Assembly: GCA_016718405.1 (NCBI GenBank)
Contig: JADKDJ010000035.1
Location: forward strand, 62,001 to 126,000
Reading direction: 5' to 3'
Length of the DNA stretch: 64,000 bases
From: Candidatus Rhodoferax odensensis
Lineage (GTDB): Bacteria > Pseudomonadota > Gammaproteobacteria > Burkholderiales > Burkholderiaceae_C
The translations under genes and the position numbers were made by a program. The notes under the pieces are model-generated. The model was not told the DNA's origin. It saw only the letters and a program-made list of their open reading frames with translations, and ran no database searches. How positions within the stretch are numbered: position 1 is the first letter of the stretch; every line of letters starts with the position of its first letter. Positions 33,937 to 42,826 of this stretch are shown one piece after another.

Positions 33937-34188
33937 ATGTCCGTCACCGCAAAACTATTCATGAGTGGGCGCAGCCAAGCCATTCGCTTGCCAGCCAAGC
34001 TGCGCATTGATGCCAAGGAAGTCCGCATCGAGCAAGTCGGCAACGCGCTATGGATTCAACCCGACACGTCGCCGCAACACGACCTCGCCGGCTGGCTCAA
34101 GACCTTCTACGCCACCAGCGATCCACTTCCCGACACCTACCTGGCTGATCGCCACGACGCGCCGCCCCAAATTCGTGACTGGACCTGA
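33937..34188 (+). CDS. vapB: AbrB/SpoVT-type VapB antitoxin
   Basis: An 83-residue protein. The N-terminal half is a swapped-hairpin AbrB DNA-binding domain (AKLFMSGRSQAIRLPAKLRIDAKEVRIEQVGNALWIQP), and the C-terminal tail binds the toxin. GGGAG precedes ATG 33937; the longer frame from 33814 is not needed. It pairs with the PIN toxin 8 nt downstream. The 237 bp between the two back-to-back TA modules (33700-33936) should hold both promoters; no other gene is seen there. Confidence 0.88.
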   Translation: MSVTAKLFMSGRSQAIRLPAKLRIDAKEVRIEQVGNALWIQPDTSPQHDLAGWLKTFYATSDPLPDTYLADRHDAPPQIRDWT

Positions 34189-34196
34189 GCATCAGC

Positions 34197-34595
34197 ATGC
34201 GCCGCACCCTCGATACCAACATCTGCAGCTACATCTTGCGGCGCCACCCGCCCGCAATGATCGAGCGCTTCACCGAGTTGAACCCCAGCCAGGTCTGGTT
34301 GTCCGCCATCGTGGCCGCCGAGTTGCGTTTCGGCGCCGCCAAGCTGGCATCGCCGCGGTTTTCCGCTGCGGTGGAAGCCTGGTTGGCTGGCTTTGAAGTG
34401 CGCCCCTGGCCGCTGGATGCGACGCAACACCACGCCAAAGTTCGGGCCAAGCTGGAGCGTGCCGGCAAGACCATCGGCGGCATGGACTTGCTCATTGCCG
34501 CACACGCCATGGCGGAAGACTCGACAGTGGTCACCAACAATGCCCGCGAGTTTCTGCGCGTGCCCGGCTTGGCAGTGGAAGAGTGGGCACTGTGA
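34197..34595 (+). CDS. vapC: VapC-type PIN-domain ribonuclease toxin
   Basis: A 132-residue PIN protein with LDTNICSYI (Asp6), the Glu of VAAELRFGAAK, GGMDLLIAAHAM and VVTNNAREFLRVPGL. This is the MDxLIAAHA/TNNxxEF subtype that usually partners AbrB-like VapB. All acidic residues are present, so it should be active. ATG 34197 is 8 nt after the antitoxin stop. Confidence 0.92.
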   Translation: MRRTLDTNICSYILRRHPPAMIERFTELNPSQVWLSAIVAAELRFGAAKLASPRFSAAVEAWLAGFEVRPWPLDATQHHAKVRAKLERAGKTIGGMDLLIAAHAMAEDSTVVTNNAREFLRVPGLAVEEWAL

Positions 34596-34938
34596 CGGCA
34601 CCTGCGATGAAGCCAACGACGCGCCCAAGCGAGCCCATGGGTCTTTTCGCGGCATCCCCAGCAACTTGACCAACAGCGAAATTGCGCGTGAGCCTGATCG
34701 GCTGTAGCGGCGCATCCGACTTAACCAGCGACGGCGCGTCGATGGATGCTCTCGCGACGCGGCGCACGATTTGCATTGCGAACAGCACGATCAACAGGGA
34801 GCTGCGGCCTTGAAAACCCGAGCGGTATGGCACGACGATACTCTTCGCCGCAGGGCACGGAACTCCCCCACCTCAGGTCTGCTAAGGGCCGACACTTTAT
34901 GACAACAGCGACCACTCTGCTTGCACATAAAGCCCAAC

Positions 34939-35043
34939 ATGCTTCTTCGAAACAACTCGTTCAAACGGACGATGCAAATCGTTCTGATCACATCGGCGCT
35001 GACGACCTCAACCCTTTTGATAGCGACCAACACCCAGGCGTAG
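34939..35043 (+). other. Orphan signal-peptide-like 34-codon frame in a gene-free gap
   Basis: Within the 450-bp gap 34596-35046, where I see no normal gene, one short frame reads MLLRNNSFKRTMQIVLITSA... and ends in TNTQA before TAG, giving a basic start, a hydrophobic core and an AxA-like end. It stops 3 nt before the CrtC-like frame. It may be the remnant start of an exported protein or chance. Confidence 0.25.
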
Positions 35044-35046
35044 CCC

Positions 35047-35804
35047 ATGCAAACCGATCGCTGGGCACTCAAGCTGCGCAAGTGGTATCTGGACGGCGTC
35101 ACGCCGGCGGGTGATGTGTGTATTGGTTACCAGGCGCAACTTCAAGCGGGTCCGCTGGCCACCGGTTACCGGGGCCTGTTGCTGCGCAGTGCACAGGGCG
35201 TGGTCGAAGACCACTCTGGCGGGCAGCGCCGGCCAGGCGTCGCGGCCCGGCACTGGTCGGAATGGTGATGACGCATGGCAACCACTGGCCTGGCATGGCA
35301 TCCCTGTGGGACGGCCCGGGGCGCATTCACTGGAACTGCGTGGCCCCCCCCGGCACGGCAGTCGGTTTGCGCTGGCGCTGCGGTGGATTGGGCCATGGTG
35401 GGTTATCTGGAGTGCATGGAACTGAGCCTGTCCACGCTACGGCTGCCTTTTCGTAGCCTGCGTTGGGGCCGCGCTATCCTGGCCGGCCATTCGCTGGTGT
35501 GGATCGATTGGGATGGGGGCCAAACCCTGAGCCGCGTTTGGCTCGACGGTGTTTTGGTGGACGCGCGTTTGGAAGGCCCAGGGCCGCAACGCATTGTGGC
35601 TGCCAACTGGACCCTCGAACTGCAAGAGCATGCCGTGTTGCGTGACCGCGAGTTGGGCATGGCACTGCCGGACACGATCCGGCGCCAAGCCGGGGCCTTG
35701 GCCAATTCACATGAAGTGAAGTGGCTGGGGCACGCCAGCCTGCACGGCTTGGCTGCAGATCAGCCCACAGGATGGGCCATTTTGAACGGGTGGAGTGGAA
35801 ATGA
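35047..35804 (+). pseudogene. CrtC-like (hydroxyneurosporene synthase/lipocalin-type) gene broken by several frameshifts
   Basis: Pieces in three frames form one protein. Frame one starts MQTDRWALKLRKWYLDGV. A middle part contains DGPGRIHWNCVAPPGTAV. A third part has GYLECMEL, LPFRSLRWGRAILAG, LVWIDWDGG and KWLGHASLHG. The end VEWK-TGA lies in yet another frame and overlaps the ATG of the next gene. The W-Y-D, IHW-C-P, GY-E and LRWGR pattern resembles carotenoid 1,2-hydratase (CrtC)-like proteins, which is a moderate guess. At least three indels are needed (about 35220-35300, 35397 and 35790). No product longer than fragments is expected unless these are sequence errors. Confidence 0.55.
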
Positions 35805-37701
35805 AGAAGAAGACGATGCAGGCGCTGGCCTATGGCGTGTTGTGGGCGCTAGTGGCGCCGCTGCTGCTGTGGTGGTGGTGCCACCAGATCCCTATGGCCT
35901 TGCCAGCCTTGCACCTGCCGCTGGTGGGTGGCTTGTTGTTGGCGGCGGGCTTGACCATCTGGTTGGCCGGCGTTTCGCGCTTACGTTCTGAAGGCGGTGG
36001 TTTGCCGATGAACGCGTTTCCGCCACCGCGTCTTGCGGTTGGTGGCATCTACGGTCTGGTGCCGCATCCCATCTACACCGGGTTTACCTTAGGCTGGAGC
36101 GGCTTCGCGTTGTGGGTGGGTGCTGCGCCTGCCCTGTGGCTGGGCACCCCGGTGCTGATAGCGGTCTGCCTGGCCTTGATATGGGGCTACGAGCGACCCG
36201 ATCTGGCACGCCGCTTTGGCCCCCACAACAGCCCGCGCCCGTGGATTGGTTTCCGGCGGAGGGACACGACCTGGCGTTTTCAGAGCGCTTTGGCGCGATG
36301 CTGGCTGGCACCCTGCCCTGGCTTACCACGTATGCGTGGGTCAAGCAGATGGGCGCATATCCCGACGCGCTGGAGACCCGCATGGCCTGGGAGTGGCACA
36401 TCCCCATCTTGGGCTGGACCACGCTGATCTATTCCAGCCCTTACCTGCTGGTGCCGCTTGCCTTGCTGTTGCAGCACGACCGACGCGCATGCGTAGCTTG
36501 CTGGTGCGCGCCTGGTTGTGCACCGGCGTGGCCACGCTGATCTACCTGACCCTACCGCTGACAGCAGCATTTCGGCCGCCCCAGCCAGGCCTGCTGGCAC
36601 AGTGGATCGAGCTGGAACAAATGGCGGCCTGGCCAGCGGTAGCCTCGTGGCCCTCATTCCATGTGCTGTGGACGCTGCTGGTCGCCCAAGCACTGGTCGG
36701 GCGCGCGCCGGCCTGGCTGCGTTACGGCTGGGCGGTGGCCGTGTCCGTCACCTGTTTGACCACTGGCATGCATTCGGTGAGTGATGTGGCGGCGGCGCTG
36801 GTGTTGTGGTTGTGCTTGCGCAAGCCCGCCCAGCTCTGGAAGCGCACGCTCGCGCTCACCGAGTCATTGGCCAACGCCTGGCGCTGTTGGCGTCTGGGGC
36901 AAGTGCGCATCATCAGCCATGGCCTGTGGGCCGGTTTGGCCGGGGCTGCAGGCCTATTGGTGGTGCTGTCTGCAGCCGGGTCAGACATGGTAGCCCCCGC
37001 GCTGCTGGTCTTTGTGTGCGGGCTGCTCGGCGCCGCGTTGTGGGCGCAGGTGGTGGAAGGCTCTTCTGTCTTATCGCGGCCCTTTGGCTATTTTGCGCGC
37101 TGCTGGGCGGGCAGTGGGAGTAGGCCTGGTGGGGTGACGGCGACTGGACGCTGCTGGCAGGTGCCTTCCGGTGGCGGCGGCGCCCATGCAGGCGCTGGGG
37201 CGGCTGCGTTGCCTGGAGCAGGGCTGTTGTCATGGGCATCCGGTGGCCTGGGGCATCCGGGTGAACAACATCCATTCACGTGTCACCGCCTTGGGCGCGC
37301 TGCGCGGCGTGCCGATTCATCCCACCCAGCTGTATTCCATTCTGGGCAACATCGTCAGCGGCATGTTGCTGGCCCGCATGTGGGCACTGGGCGTAAGCGC
37401 CACCGTGGTGGCCGGGCTGTACCTGATGTCGGCCGGGGTGCTGCGTTTTGTCGAAGAGGCCTACCGGGGCGAGCCACAGACACTGCGCACCGCCGGCCTG
37501 CCGCTGTACCAATGGCTGGCTTTGGCTTCTTTTCTGGGCGGCATGGCCGTGTGCGTGGTGCCTGCCGCGCCGGCCGCCGGATTCGCGATGCCCAGCATCG
37601 CCGGCTGGGGCTGGGCCGCATTGGTGGGCGTGGTCTGCGCCGCCGCCATGGGTGTGGACTTTCCCAAGGCGACTTGGCGGTTCTCGCGCTTATCGGGGTG
37701 A
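35801..37701 (+). pseudogene. Frameshifted gene(s) for methyltransferase - PAP2 phosphatase - Lgt-like membrane domains
   Basis: The reading path changes frame several times without spacer. From 35801 to about 36225 it is an isoprenylcysteine-methyltransferase/PEMT-like membrane protein (GGIYGLVPHPIYTGFTLG). From about 36225 to 37080 come PAP2-superfamily pieces (LTTYAWVKQMG; WPSFHVLW; GMHSVSDVAAAL, His and Asp kept). From about 37085 to 37701 it is an Lgt-like part (GRLRCLEQGCCHGHP, HPTQLYS). Shifts lie near 36225 (a run of five C), 36480 and between 37085 and 37165. If the shifts are errors, one protein of about 630 residues, or tightly overlapping genes, would carry three lipid-modifying domains; if real, it is a pseudogene. 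Its ATG overlaps the CrtC-like TGA. Confidence 0.6.
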
Positions 37702-37713
37702 GTGATCGGGTCG

Positions 37714-38508
37714 TCAACCCAGCGGCGCGGCTTGCAGCCACGCCTTGAAATCAGCCGCCCGCTCCTGACTGACGAACACCTCTTCGGCGCCGCCGGGCTC
37801 GATGGTCACCTTCAGTCGGCCCTTGCCCGCCGGGCTGTAGTGGCGCACCGCCTGCGCCGCCACCAGCAGTTGGCGGTTGATACGAAAGAAGCGACTGGGG
37901 TCAAGCTCGCCCTCCAACTCGCTCAAGGTCTGCTCGATCAGGTAGCGCACACCATCCATGGCCACCGCGTAGGTCAATTTGTCCAGTGACACCAGGTGCG
38001 AGAGCTGTGCCACCGGCACGGCATGAAACTGGGCCGATCCCTTGCGCCCCACCAGGCGCTGGCGCCACGGCCCGGCCGCCGCCGTGGAGGCGCGCGCCAG
38101 CCAGGGGCCCACGTCGCGCGCAAAACGCATCTGCAGGCGCTGCGCCTTGGCCAGCGCCTGTGCCAGGGTCTCGTCCGCAATGGGCTTGAGCAAGTAGTCC
38201 ACCGTCAGCGCCGCAAACGCATCCAGCGCAAAGCGGTCGTAGGCGGTGGTGAAGATCACCGGCACCTGCAGCATGGCTGGTGGTGGCTCGCCACGAAACA
38301 ACTCCAGCGATAAACCGTCCGCCAACTGGATGTCCAGCAGCAGGATGTCTGGTGCGACGTTCGAGGCCAACCAGTCGGCCGTGCCGCGCACGCTGTCGGT
38401 GCAGGCCACCACGCGGGCCTGCGGCGCAACTCGCGCCAAGGCCTCGATCAGGCGCTGGCGCGCGGGCGGCTCGTCTTCGGCAATAAAGATCCGCAGCGCC
38501 TGCGTCAT
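37714..38508 (-). CDS. LytTR-family response regulator
   Basis: A 264-residue two-component regulator. The receiver domain (1-about 125) has the acidic pair EDE near residue 11, the phospho-acceptor Asp in DILLLDIQLADG, the Thr of FTTAYD and the Lys of LLKPI. The C-terminal LytTR DNA-binding domain (about 165-260) includes VSLDKLTYAVAMDG and SRFFRINRQLLVA. The ATG at 38508 overlaps the stop of the kinase gene, so the two form one operon. LytTR regulators bind direct repeats; its targets are unknown. Confidence 0.93.
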   Translation of the reverse strand: MTQALRIFIAEDEPPARQRLIEALARVAPQARVVACTDSVRGTADWLASNVAPDILLLDIQLADGLSLELFRGEPPPAMLQVPVIFTTAYDRFALDAFAALTVDYLLKPIADETLAQALAKAQRLQMRFARDVGPWLARASTAAAGPWRQRLVGRKGSAQFHAVPVAQLSHLVSLDKLTYAVAMDGVRYLIEQTLSELEGELDPSRFFRINRQLLVAAQAVRHYSPAGKGRLKVTIEPGGAEEVFVSQERAADFKAWLQAAPLG

Positions 38509-39599
38509 GGCCGCACCAGGGGTACTGTCACTTCAAAATGTGGGCCATCGGCGCGAACCTGCAAGGCGCGGCCCGTCACCAAGCGGCAGCGCTCGTCCAG
38601 GTTGGCCAGGCCCAGGCCGCTGCTGGGCAGGCTGCTCAGTCGCGGCCGGCGCACATTGCGCACAGTGATGGCGTCACCCGTCCACTGCAGGCTGACCACC
38701 AGCGGCGTTTCAGCCCCAAGCTGGTTGTGTTTGACGGCGTTCTCGATCAGCGTTTGCAGCGCCAGCGGCACCACGCGCAGCTCGCCCGTCAGGGCTGCAT
38801 CGTCCAGCTCGGGGCTCACTTCCAACTGCATCGCTTCACCAAAGCGCAGGGCCAGCAGCCGGTGGTAACGGCGCACAAAGGCCAGCTCGTCAGCCAAGGC
38901 AACCAGGTCTTGCTCGCGGCTGGCCAACACGTAGCGATAGACCTCGGCCAAGGCATCACAAAACTCGCGCCCACGCTGCGCATCGCTGCTGATCAAGTGG
39001 CCCAGGGTGTTGAGGCTGTTGAACAAAAAGTGCGGGTCTATCTGCGCCTTGAGCGCGCCCAGCTCAGACTGCACGCGTGCGCGCTCCAGCCGCTCCACCC
39101 GCATCAGATCGGACTCGCGTTCGCGGATCAAAAACATGGTCTCGTAAGCGTGGGTGACAAATAACACGCAGATCACGTTGGCCAGCACCACCACTTGCAG
39201 GGCGGCACGGTCCACCGGCAGGCCAGCCCAGGCAAACCAGGCCAGCAAACCCAGCGCCGTGACGGGCGCCGTGTACAGCACATTGACTGTGACCAGCATC
39301 AGCAACTTGCGCAGCGGGTGGCTGAACCAATCGAAGTGCTGGCGCTGTTTGAGCAACAACCAGCGGTTGCCACCCCAGATGGCCGCCGCCAGCGCCACAA
39401 AACCCACTTGCCCCACCCAGAACGTGCCTTGCGCCGGTGTGTAAGGGCCGTAGAGACCCGTTATCAGGGGAATGGCCAGCCCAAAGCCGAGTGAGCCCAG
39501 GCCCATCAACCAACGGTCGTCAAAGCGCACCAGGCCGCCCGGTGCCAGCTCAGCGCGGGGGGCGGTCAACTTCAACCCAGCAGTGTCGGCGTTGGGCAT
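38505..39599 (-). CDS. LytS/YehU-type membrane sensor histidine kinase
   Basis: A 364-residue kinase. Four membrane helices in the N-terminal half (about 40-160) form a small sensor without a recognisable ligand domain. The His_kinase domain has QIDPHFLFNSLNTLGHLI (phospho-acceptor His) and an HATPase_c part with TLIENAVKHN and SGLGLANLDERC. ATG 39599 gives a normal N-terminus; the longer frame to 39704 overlaps the region before DUF1761. It phosphorylates the LytTR regulator encoded directly downstream. Confidence 0.92.
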   Translation of the reverse strand: MPNADTAGLKLTAPRAELAPGGLVRFDDRWLMGLGSLGFGLAIPLITGLYGPYTPAQGTFWVGQVGFVALAAAIWGGNRWLLLKQRQHFDWFSHPLRKLLMLVTVNVLYTAPVTALGLLAWFAWAGLPVDRAALQVVVLANVICVLFVTHAYETMFLIRERESDLMRVERLERARVQSELGALKAQIDPHFLFNSLNTLGHLISSDAQRGREFCDALAEVYRYVLASREQDLVALADELAFVRRYHRLLALRFGEAMQLEVSPELDDAALTGELRVVPLALQTLIENAVKHNQLGAETPLVVSLQWTGDAITVRNVRRPRLSSLPSSGLGLANLDERCRLVTGRALQVRADGPHFEVTVPLVRP

Positions 39600-39702
39600 G
39601 CAAATGTCCGGCTTCGGTGGGTGGGCGCTTGCGCCGCGCGGGTGGCCGGCGGCACTATTGCCAACACCAAGCCAGCCCATCAACCCACCACAGGACTCCA
39701 CC

Positions 39703-40107
39703 ATGGAACCCCTTCATTTTCATTATCCCGCCGTTCTTGCCGCAGCCCTGATCAGCTTTGTGATCGGCGGGCTGTGGTACTCGCCCATCCTGTTCTCCCA
39801 AGCCTGGATGAAGGCCTGCGGCATCACCGAGGCGCAAGCCAAGGCCATGAATGTGGCCAAGGTGTTTGGGCTGGCGCTGCTGGCCAACCTGGTGATGGCC
39901 TTCAACCTGGCGGCCTTTCTGGGCGCCAAGGCCACGCTGCAGTTTGGCCTGTTCGCCGGGCTGGCCACCGGCCTGGGATGGGTGGCCATGTCGCTGGGCG
40001 TGATCTACCTGTTTGAGCAGCGCCCTTTCAAGCTGTGGCTGATCAACAGCGGCTACCAGGTGGTGACGTACACGGTGATGGGGGGGATTTTGGGGGGTTG
40101 GAAGTGA
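39703..40107 (+). CDS. DUF1761 family membrane protein
   Basis: A 134-residue protein with four membrane helices and the DUF1761 signature: VIGGLWYSPILFSQAWMK near the N-terminus and a C-terminal GYQVVTYTVMGGILGGW. Function unknown. It is divergent from the LytS/LytTR operon (103 bp between starts), so the two may share a control region. Confidence 0.88.
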   Translation: MEPLHFHYPAVLAAALISFVIGGLWYSPILFSQAWMKACGITEAQAKAMNVAKVFGLALLANLVMAFNLAAFLGAKATLQFGLFAGLATGLGWVAMSLGVIYLFEQRPFKLWLINSGYQVVTYTVMGGILGGWK

Positions 40108-40164
40108 AGTGGAGATGCATAATGCGCAGTATTATGTACACTTCTCATCCAACTGGAGGCCATC

Positions 40165-40468
40165 ATGGCGTTCACTGCAAGCGATGTGGTTCCCCTCACT
40201 CTGGCGCGGGCAACCTTGTCCGAATTGGTTGAGCAGGTCAAGGCCGGTGCCGAAAAAATCATCACCAAGAATGGCGAGAGCTATGTCGCCATCATCGACT
40301 CTCAACGGCTTGATTACTACCATCAGTTGGAGCGGGAACGCATCCACCTGCTGCTAGATTGACGATGCTGGCAAGGGTTTGGACGACATCACTTCTGGAA
40401 AGGTGAAGGACGCACGAAACACATTGGCCGCATTGAAGCGCCGCCGCGCTGCCAAGGCCCAAGCCTGA
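40165..40468 (+). pseudogene. Phd/YefM-type antitoxin with a frameshift before its toxin-binding tail
   Basis: The first frame (from 40165, GGAGG upstream) gives 65 residues with the Phd/YefM DNA-binding pattern: VPLTLARATLSELVEQVKAGAEKIITKNGESYVAII. It then stops at TGA. In the next frame the expected tail continues without a gap (IDDAGKGLDDITSGKVKDARNTLAALKRRRAAKAQA, stop at 40466). One extra base at about 40357 explains it, and the restored protein would be about 100 residues. It precedes a RelE/ParE-type toxin by 14 nt. As written, the antitoxin keeps its DNA-binding part but loses the toxin-binding end. Confidence 0.65.
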
Positions 40469-40482
40469 GCAATGTCCGCACC

Positions 40483-40869
40483 GTGGCCCGCAAGCATCTC
40501 GTCAAACTTACCGCCAACTTCGAGCGCAATCTCGAAGAGGCTGAAGCGTTCTTACTTGCGGCAGATGCGCCGCAGGCATTTGATGCGCTGCTGGACTCAC
40601 TCACCGACACCGTCATTCCGAACCTTGAGCGCTTTCCCGGCATGGGCCGGCTGTTCTTTGAGCGCCCCACCCGCTCGGTTGAAGCCAGCAACGGTATCGA
40701 CGGTCTAAAACGCAAGCTCAAGGCGATTTCCAAGGATGGCGAAATACGCGAATACGTGATGTCGAATTACCTGCTCTTGTACGCACGCTTCGACGCCACC
40801 ATTTACCTGCTGTCGATCCGGCACCATCGGCAACTGTCGTTTGATTTTCAGTCTCTGTGGGGGCGTTAG
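40483..40869 (+). CDS. RelE/ParE-superfamily toxin
   Basis: A 128-residue protein with the RelE/ParE fold pattern: KLTANFERNLEEAEAFLL, LERFPGMGRLFFERP, EYVMSNYLLLYARFDATIYLLSIRHHRQLSFDF. The C-terminal RHHRQ segment is where ParE/RelE toxins put basic active-site residues. The start is a GTG at 40483; an ATG at 40472 is out of frame by one base, so an indel at the start is possible. The antitoxin gene is immediately upstream. Confidence 0.82.
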   Translation: MARKHLVKLTANFERNLEEAEAFLLAADAPQAFDALLDSLTDTVIPNLERFPGMGRLFFERPTRSVEASNGIDGLKRKLKAISKDGEIREYVMSNYLLLYARFDATIYLLSIRHHRQLSFDFQSLWGR

Positions 40870-41011
40870 CAACCGGTCGACCGGTCTGGGCGCCAACACC
40901 TGCCCGTGGCGCACGCCCCGCCGCGCCGCGTGACTCGGCCGGCGTGATGTAATCGCCCTTTTCCCGGTCACCGATCCGGCCCCCGAGCCGCCTGCATACC
41001 AAGGAGCTGCC

Positions 41012-41896
41012 ATGAGCACACCCGTTGACACCACCAGCGCCAGCCCCTACGGCACCTTGCCGCCCACCAGCACGCCGGCGCTGCGCAAACCCATCAGCCT
41101 GCCGCGCCTGCTGGAGATGCGCGCCCGAGGCGAGAAGATCACCATGCTGACCGCCTACGACGCCACCTTTGCCGCCGTGGCAGACGCCGCCGGCGTGGAC
41201 TGCCTTCTGGTGGGCGACTCGCTGGGCATGGTGTGCCAGGGCCTGGCCAGCACGGTCGGGGTGACCCTGCAAGACATGTGTTACCACGTGCAGAGCGTGG
41301 AGCGCGGCCTGCGCCGCTCCCAGGCCACGGCGTGGTTAATTGGCGACATGCCGTATGGCTCCTACCATGAGTCCAGGGAACAGGCGCTGCGCAGCGCCAC
41401 CGCGCTAATGCAGGCCGGTGCCCACATGGTCAAGCTCGAAGGCGGTGGCTGGACCACCGAGACCGTGCGCTTCCTGGTCGAGCGCGGCATACCGGTTTGT
41501 GCGCACCTGGGCCTGACGCCGCAGACCGTACACTCGTTGGGCGGCTACCGAGTGCAAGGCAAATCGGTCGAGGCGGCAGCACTGCTCAAGTCACAAGCCC
41601 TCGCGCTGCAGGATGCGGGCGCGGCCTTGTTGGTGCTGGAGATGGTGCCGGCGGCGCTGGCGGCTGAGGTGACCCAGGCACTGAAGCACTGCGCCACCAT
41701 CGGCATTGGCGCGGGCAAGGACACAGCCGGTCAAGTGCTGGTGATGCACGACATGCTGGGCGTCAACCTGGGCAAGATGCCGCGCTTTGTGCGCAACTTC
41801 ATGGCCGGCGCGGCCGGCGTGCGCGAGGCGATGCATGCCTATGTGCAGGCGGTCAAGACCGGCGAGTTCCCCGACAACAGCCAACACGCCTGGTAG
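41012..41896 (+). CDS. panB: 3-methyl-2-oxobutanoate hydroxymethyltransferase
   Basis: A 294-residue TIM-barrel enzyme that adds a hydroxymethyl group from methylene-THF to alpha-ketoisovalerate, the first step to pantoate. It has ITMLTAYDATFA, CLLVGDSLGMVCQG (metal-binding Asp), IGDMPYGSYHES, MVKLEGGGWT, AHLGLTPQ and IGIGAGKDTAGQVLVMHDMLG. AAGGAG lies upstream of ATG 41012. The N-terminal 25 residues are a Thr/Pro-rich extension. panC follows 21 nt later. Confidence 0.96.
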   Translation: MSTPVDTTSASPYGTLPPTSTPALRKPISLPRLLEMRARGEKITMLTAYDATFAAVADAAGVDCLLVGDSLGMVCQGLASTVGVTLQDMCYHVQSVERGLRRSQATAWLIGDMPYGSYHESREQALRSATALMQAGAHMVKLEGGGWTTETVRFLVERGIPVCAHLGLTPQTVHSLGGYRVQGKSVEAAALLKSQALALQDAGAALLVLEMVPAALAAEVTQALKHCATIGIGAGKDTAGQVLVMHDMLGVNLGKMPRFVRNFMAGAAGVREAMHAYVQAVKTGEFPDNSQHAW

Positions 41897-41917
41897 ACGC
41901 TTCATCCCGACTGAATC

Positions 41918-42742
41918 ATGCTGATCGCTCACACCATTGCCGAGCTGCGCCACCACCTGGCGGGCTTCAGTGACCATTCTTTTGTGCCGACCATGGGCAA
42001 CCTGCACGAGGGTCACCTGGCACTGGTGCGTCAGGCTAAACCCTTGGCTGACGTGACGGTGGCGAGCATCTTCGTCAACCGCCTGCAATTCCTGCCGCAC
42101 GAGGACTTCGACACCTACCCCCGCACCTGGGACAGCGATTGCGCCAAGCTTCAAGCGGCCGGTTGCGACATCCTGTTTGCCCCTTCGGAGCAAGACCTCT
42201 ATCCCGAGCCGCAAACCTTCAAGGTGCAGCCACCGCCTGAGCTGGCCGACATTCTGGAAGGCCACTTTCGTCCCGGCTTCTTTGTCGGCGTCTGCACCGT
42301 GGTGATGAAGCTGTTTGCCTGCGTGCAGCCGGCGGCGGCCGTGTTTGGCAAGAAGGACTACCAGCAGCTCATGATGATCCGCCGCATGGTGCAGCAGTTC
42401 GCCTTGCCAATCGAGATCGTGGCCGGGGAGACCTGCCGTGCCGATGACGGTCTGGCGCTGTCCTCGCGCAATGGCTACCTCAGCCCGGCGGAGCGGCTGG
42501 AGGCGGTGCAACTCTCCAAGGCCCTGCAAGGCATGGCCGCCGCCGTGCGCGCGGGCGAGACCGACATAGCCAAACTGGAGACACAAGCCATGGCCGCGCT
42601 GAGCGCACGCGGCTGGAAGCCCGATTACCTGACGGTGCGCCGCCAGAGCGACCTGCAAACGCCCACACTGGGCGCACCACTGGTGGTGCTCGGCGCGGCC
42701 AAGCTGGGCTCAACCCGCTTGATTGACAACCTGGAAGTGTGA
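41918..42742 (+). CDS. panC: Pantothenate synthetase
   Basis: A 274-residue enzyme that joins pantoate and beta-alanine with ATP. TMGNLHEGHLALV carries the HIGH-like nucleotide motif, with VASIFVNRLQF, GVCTVVMKLFACVQP, FGKKDYQQLMMIRRMV and the KMSKS-like LALSSRNGYL. It forms an operon with panB. It is convergent with nadA; the 84 bp between them contain no gene. Confidence 0.96.
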   Translation: MLIAHTIAELRHHLAGFSDHSFVPTMGNLHEGHLALVRQAKPLADVTVASIFVNRLQFLPHEDFDTYPRTWDSDCAKLQAAGCDILFAPSEQDLYPEPQTFKVQPPPELADILEGHFRPGFFVGVCTVVMKLFACVQPAAAVFGKKDYQQLMMIRRMVQQFALPIEIVAGETCRADDGLALSSRNGYLSPAERLEAVQLSKALQGMAAAVRAGETDIAKLETQAMAALSARGWKPDYLTVRRQSDLQTPTLGAPLVVLGAAKLGSTRLIDNLEV

Positions 42743-42826
42743 GGCGCGGCCAGGGTACTGGGCTGCTTGACGCTTAGGGCCATGCACTGCGGTGCCAACC
42801 GGGCCCAGGTCAGCCCCGCCCGACGC

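Noticed and set aside
34531..34833. 100-codon minus-strand frame after the second vapBC
   Set aside because: No ribosome site, no recognisable family, and it overlaps the end of vapC antisense.
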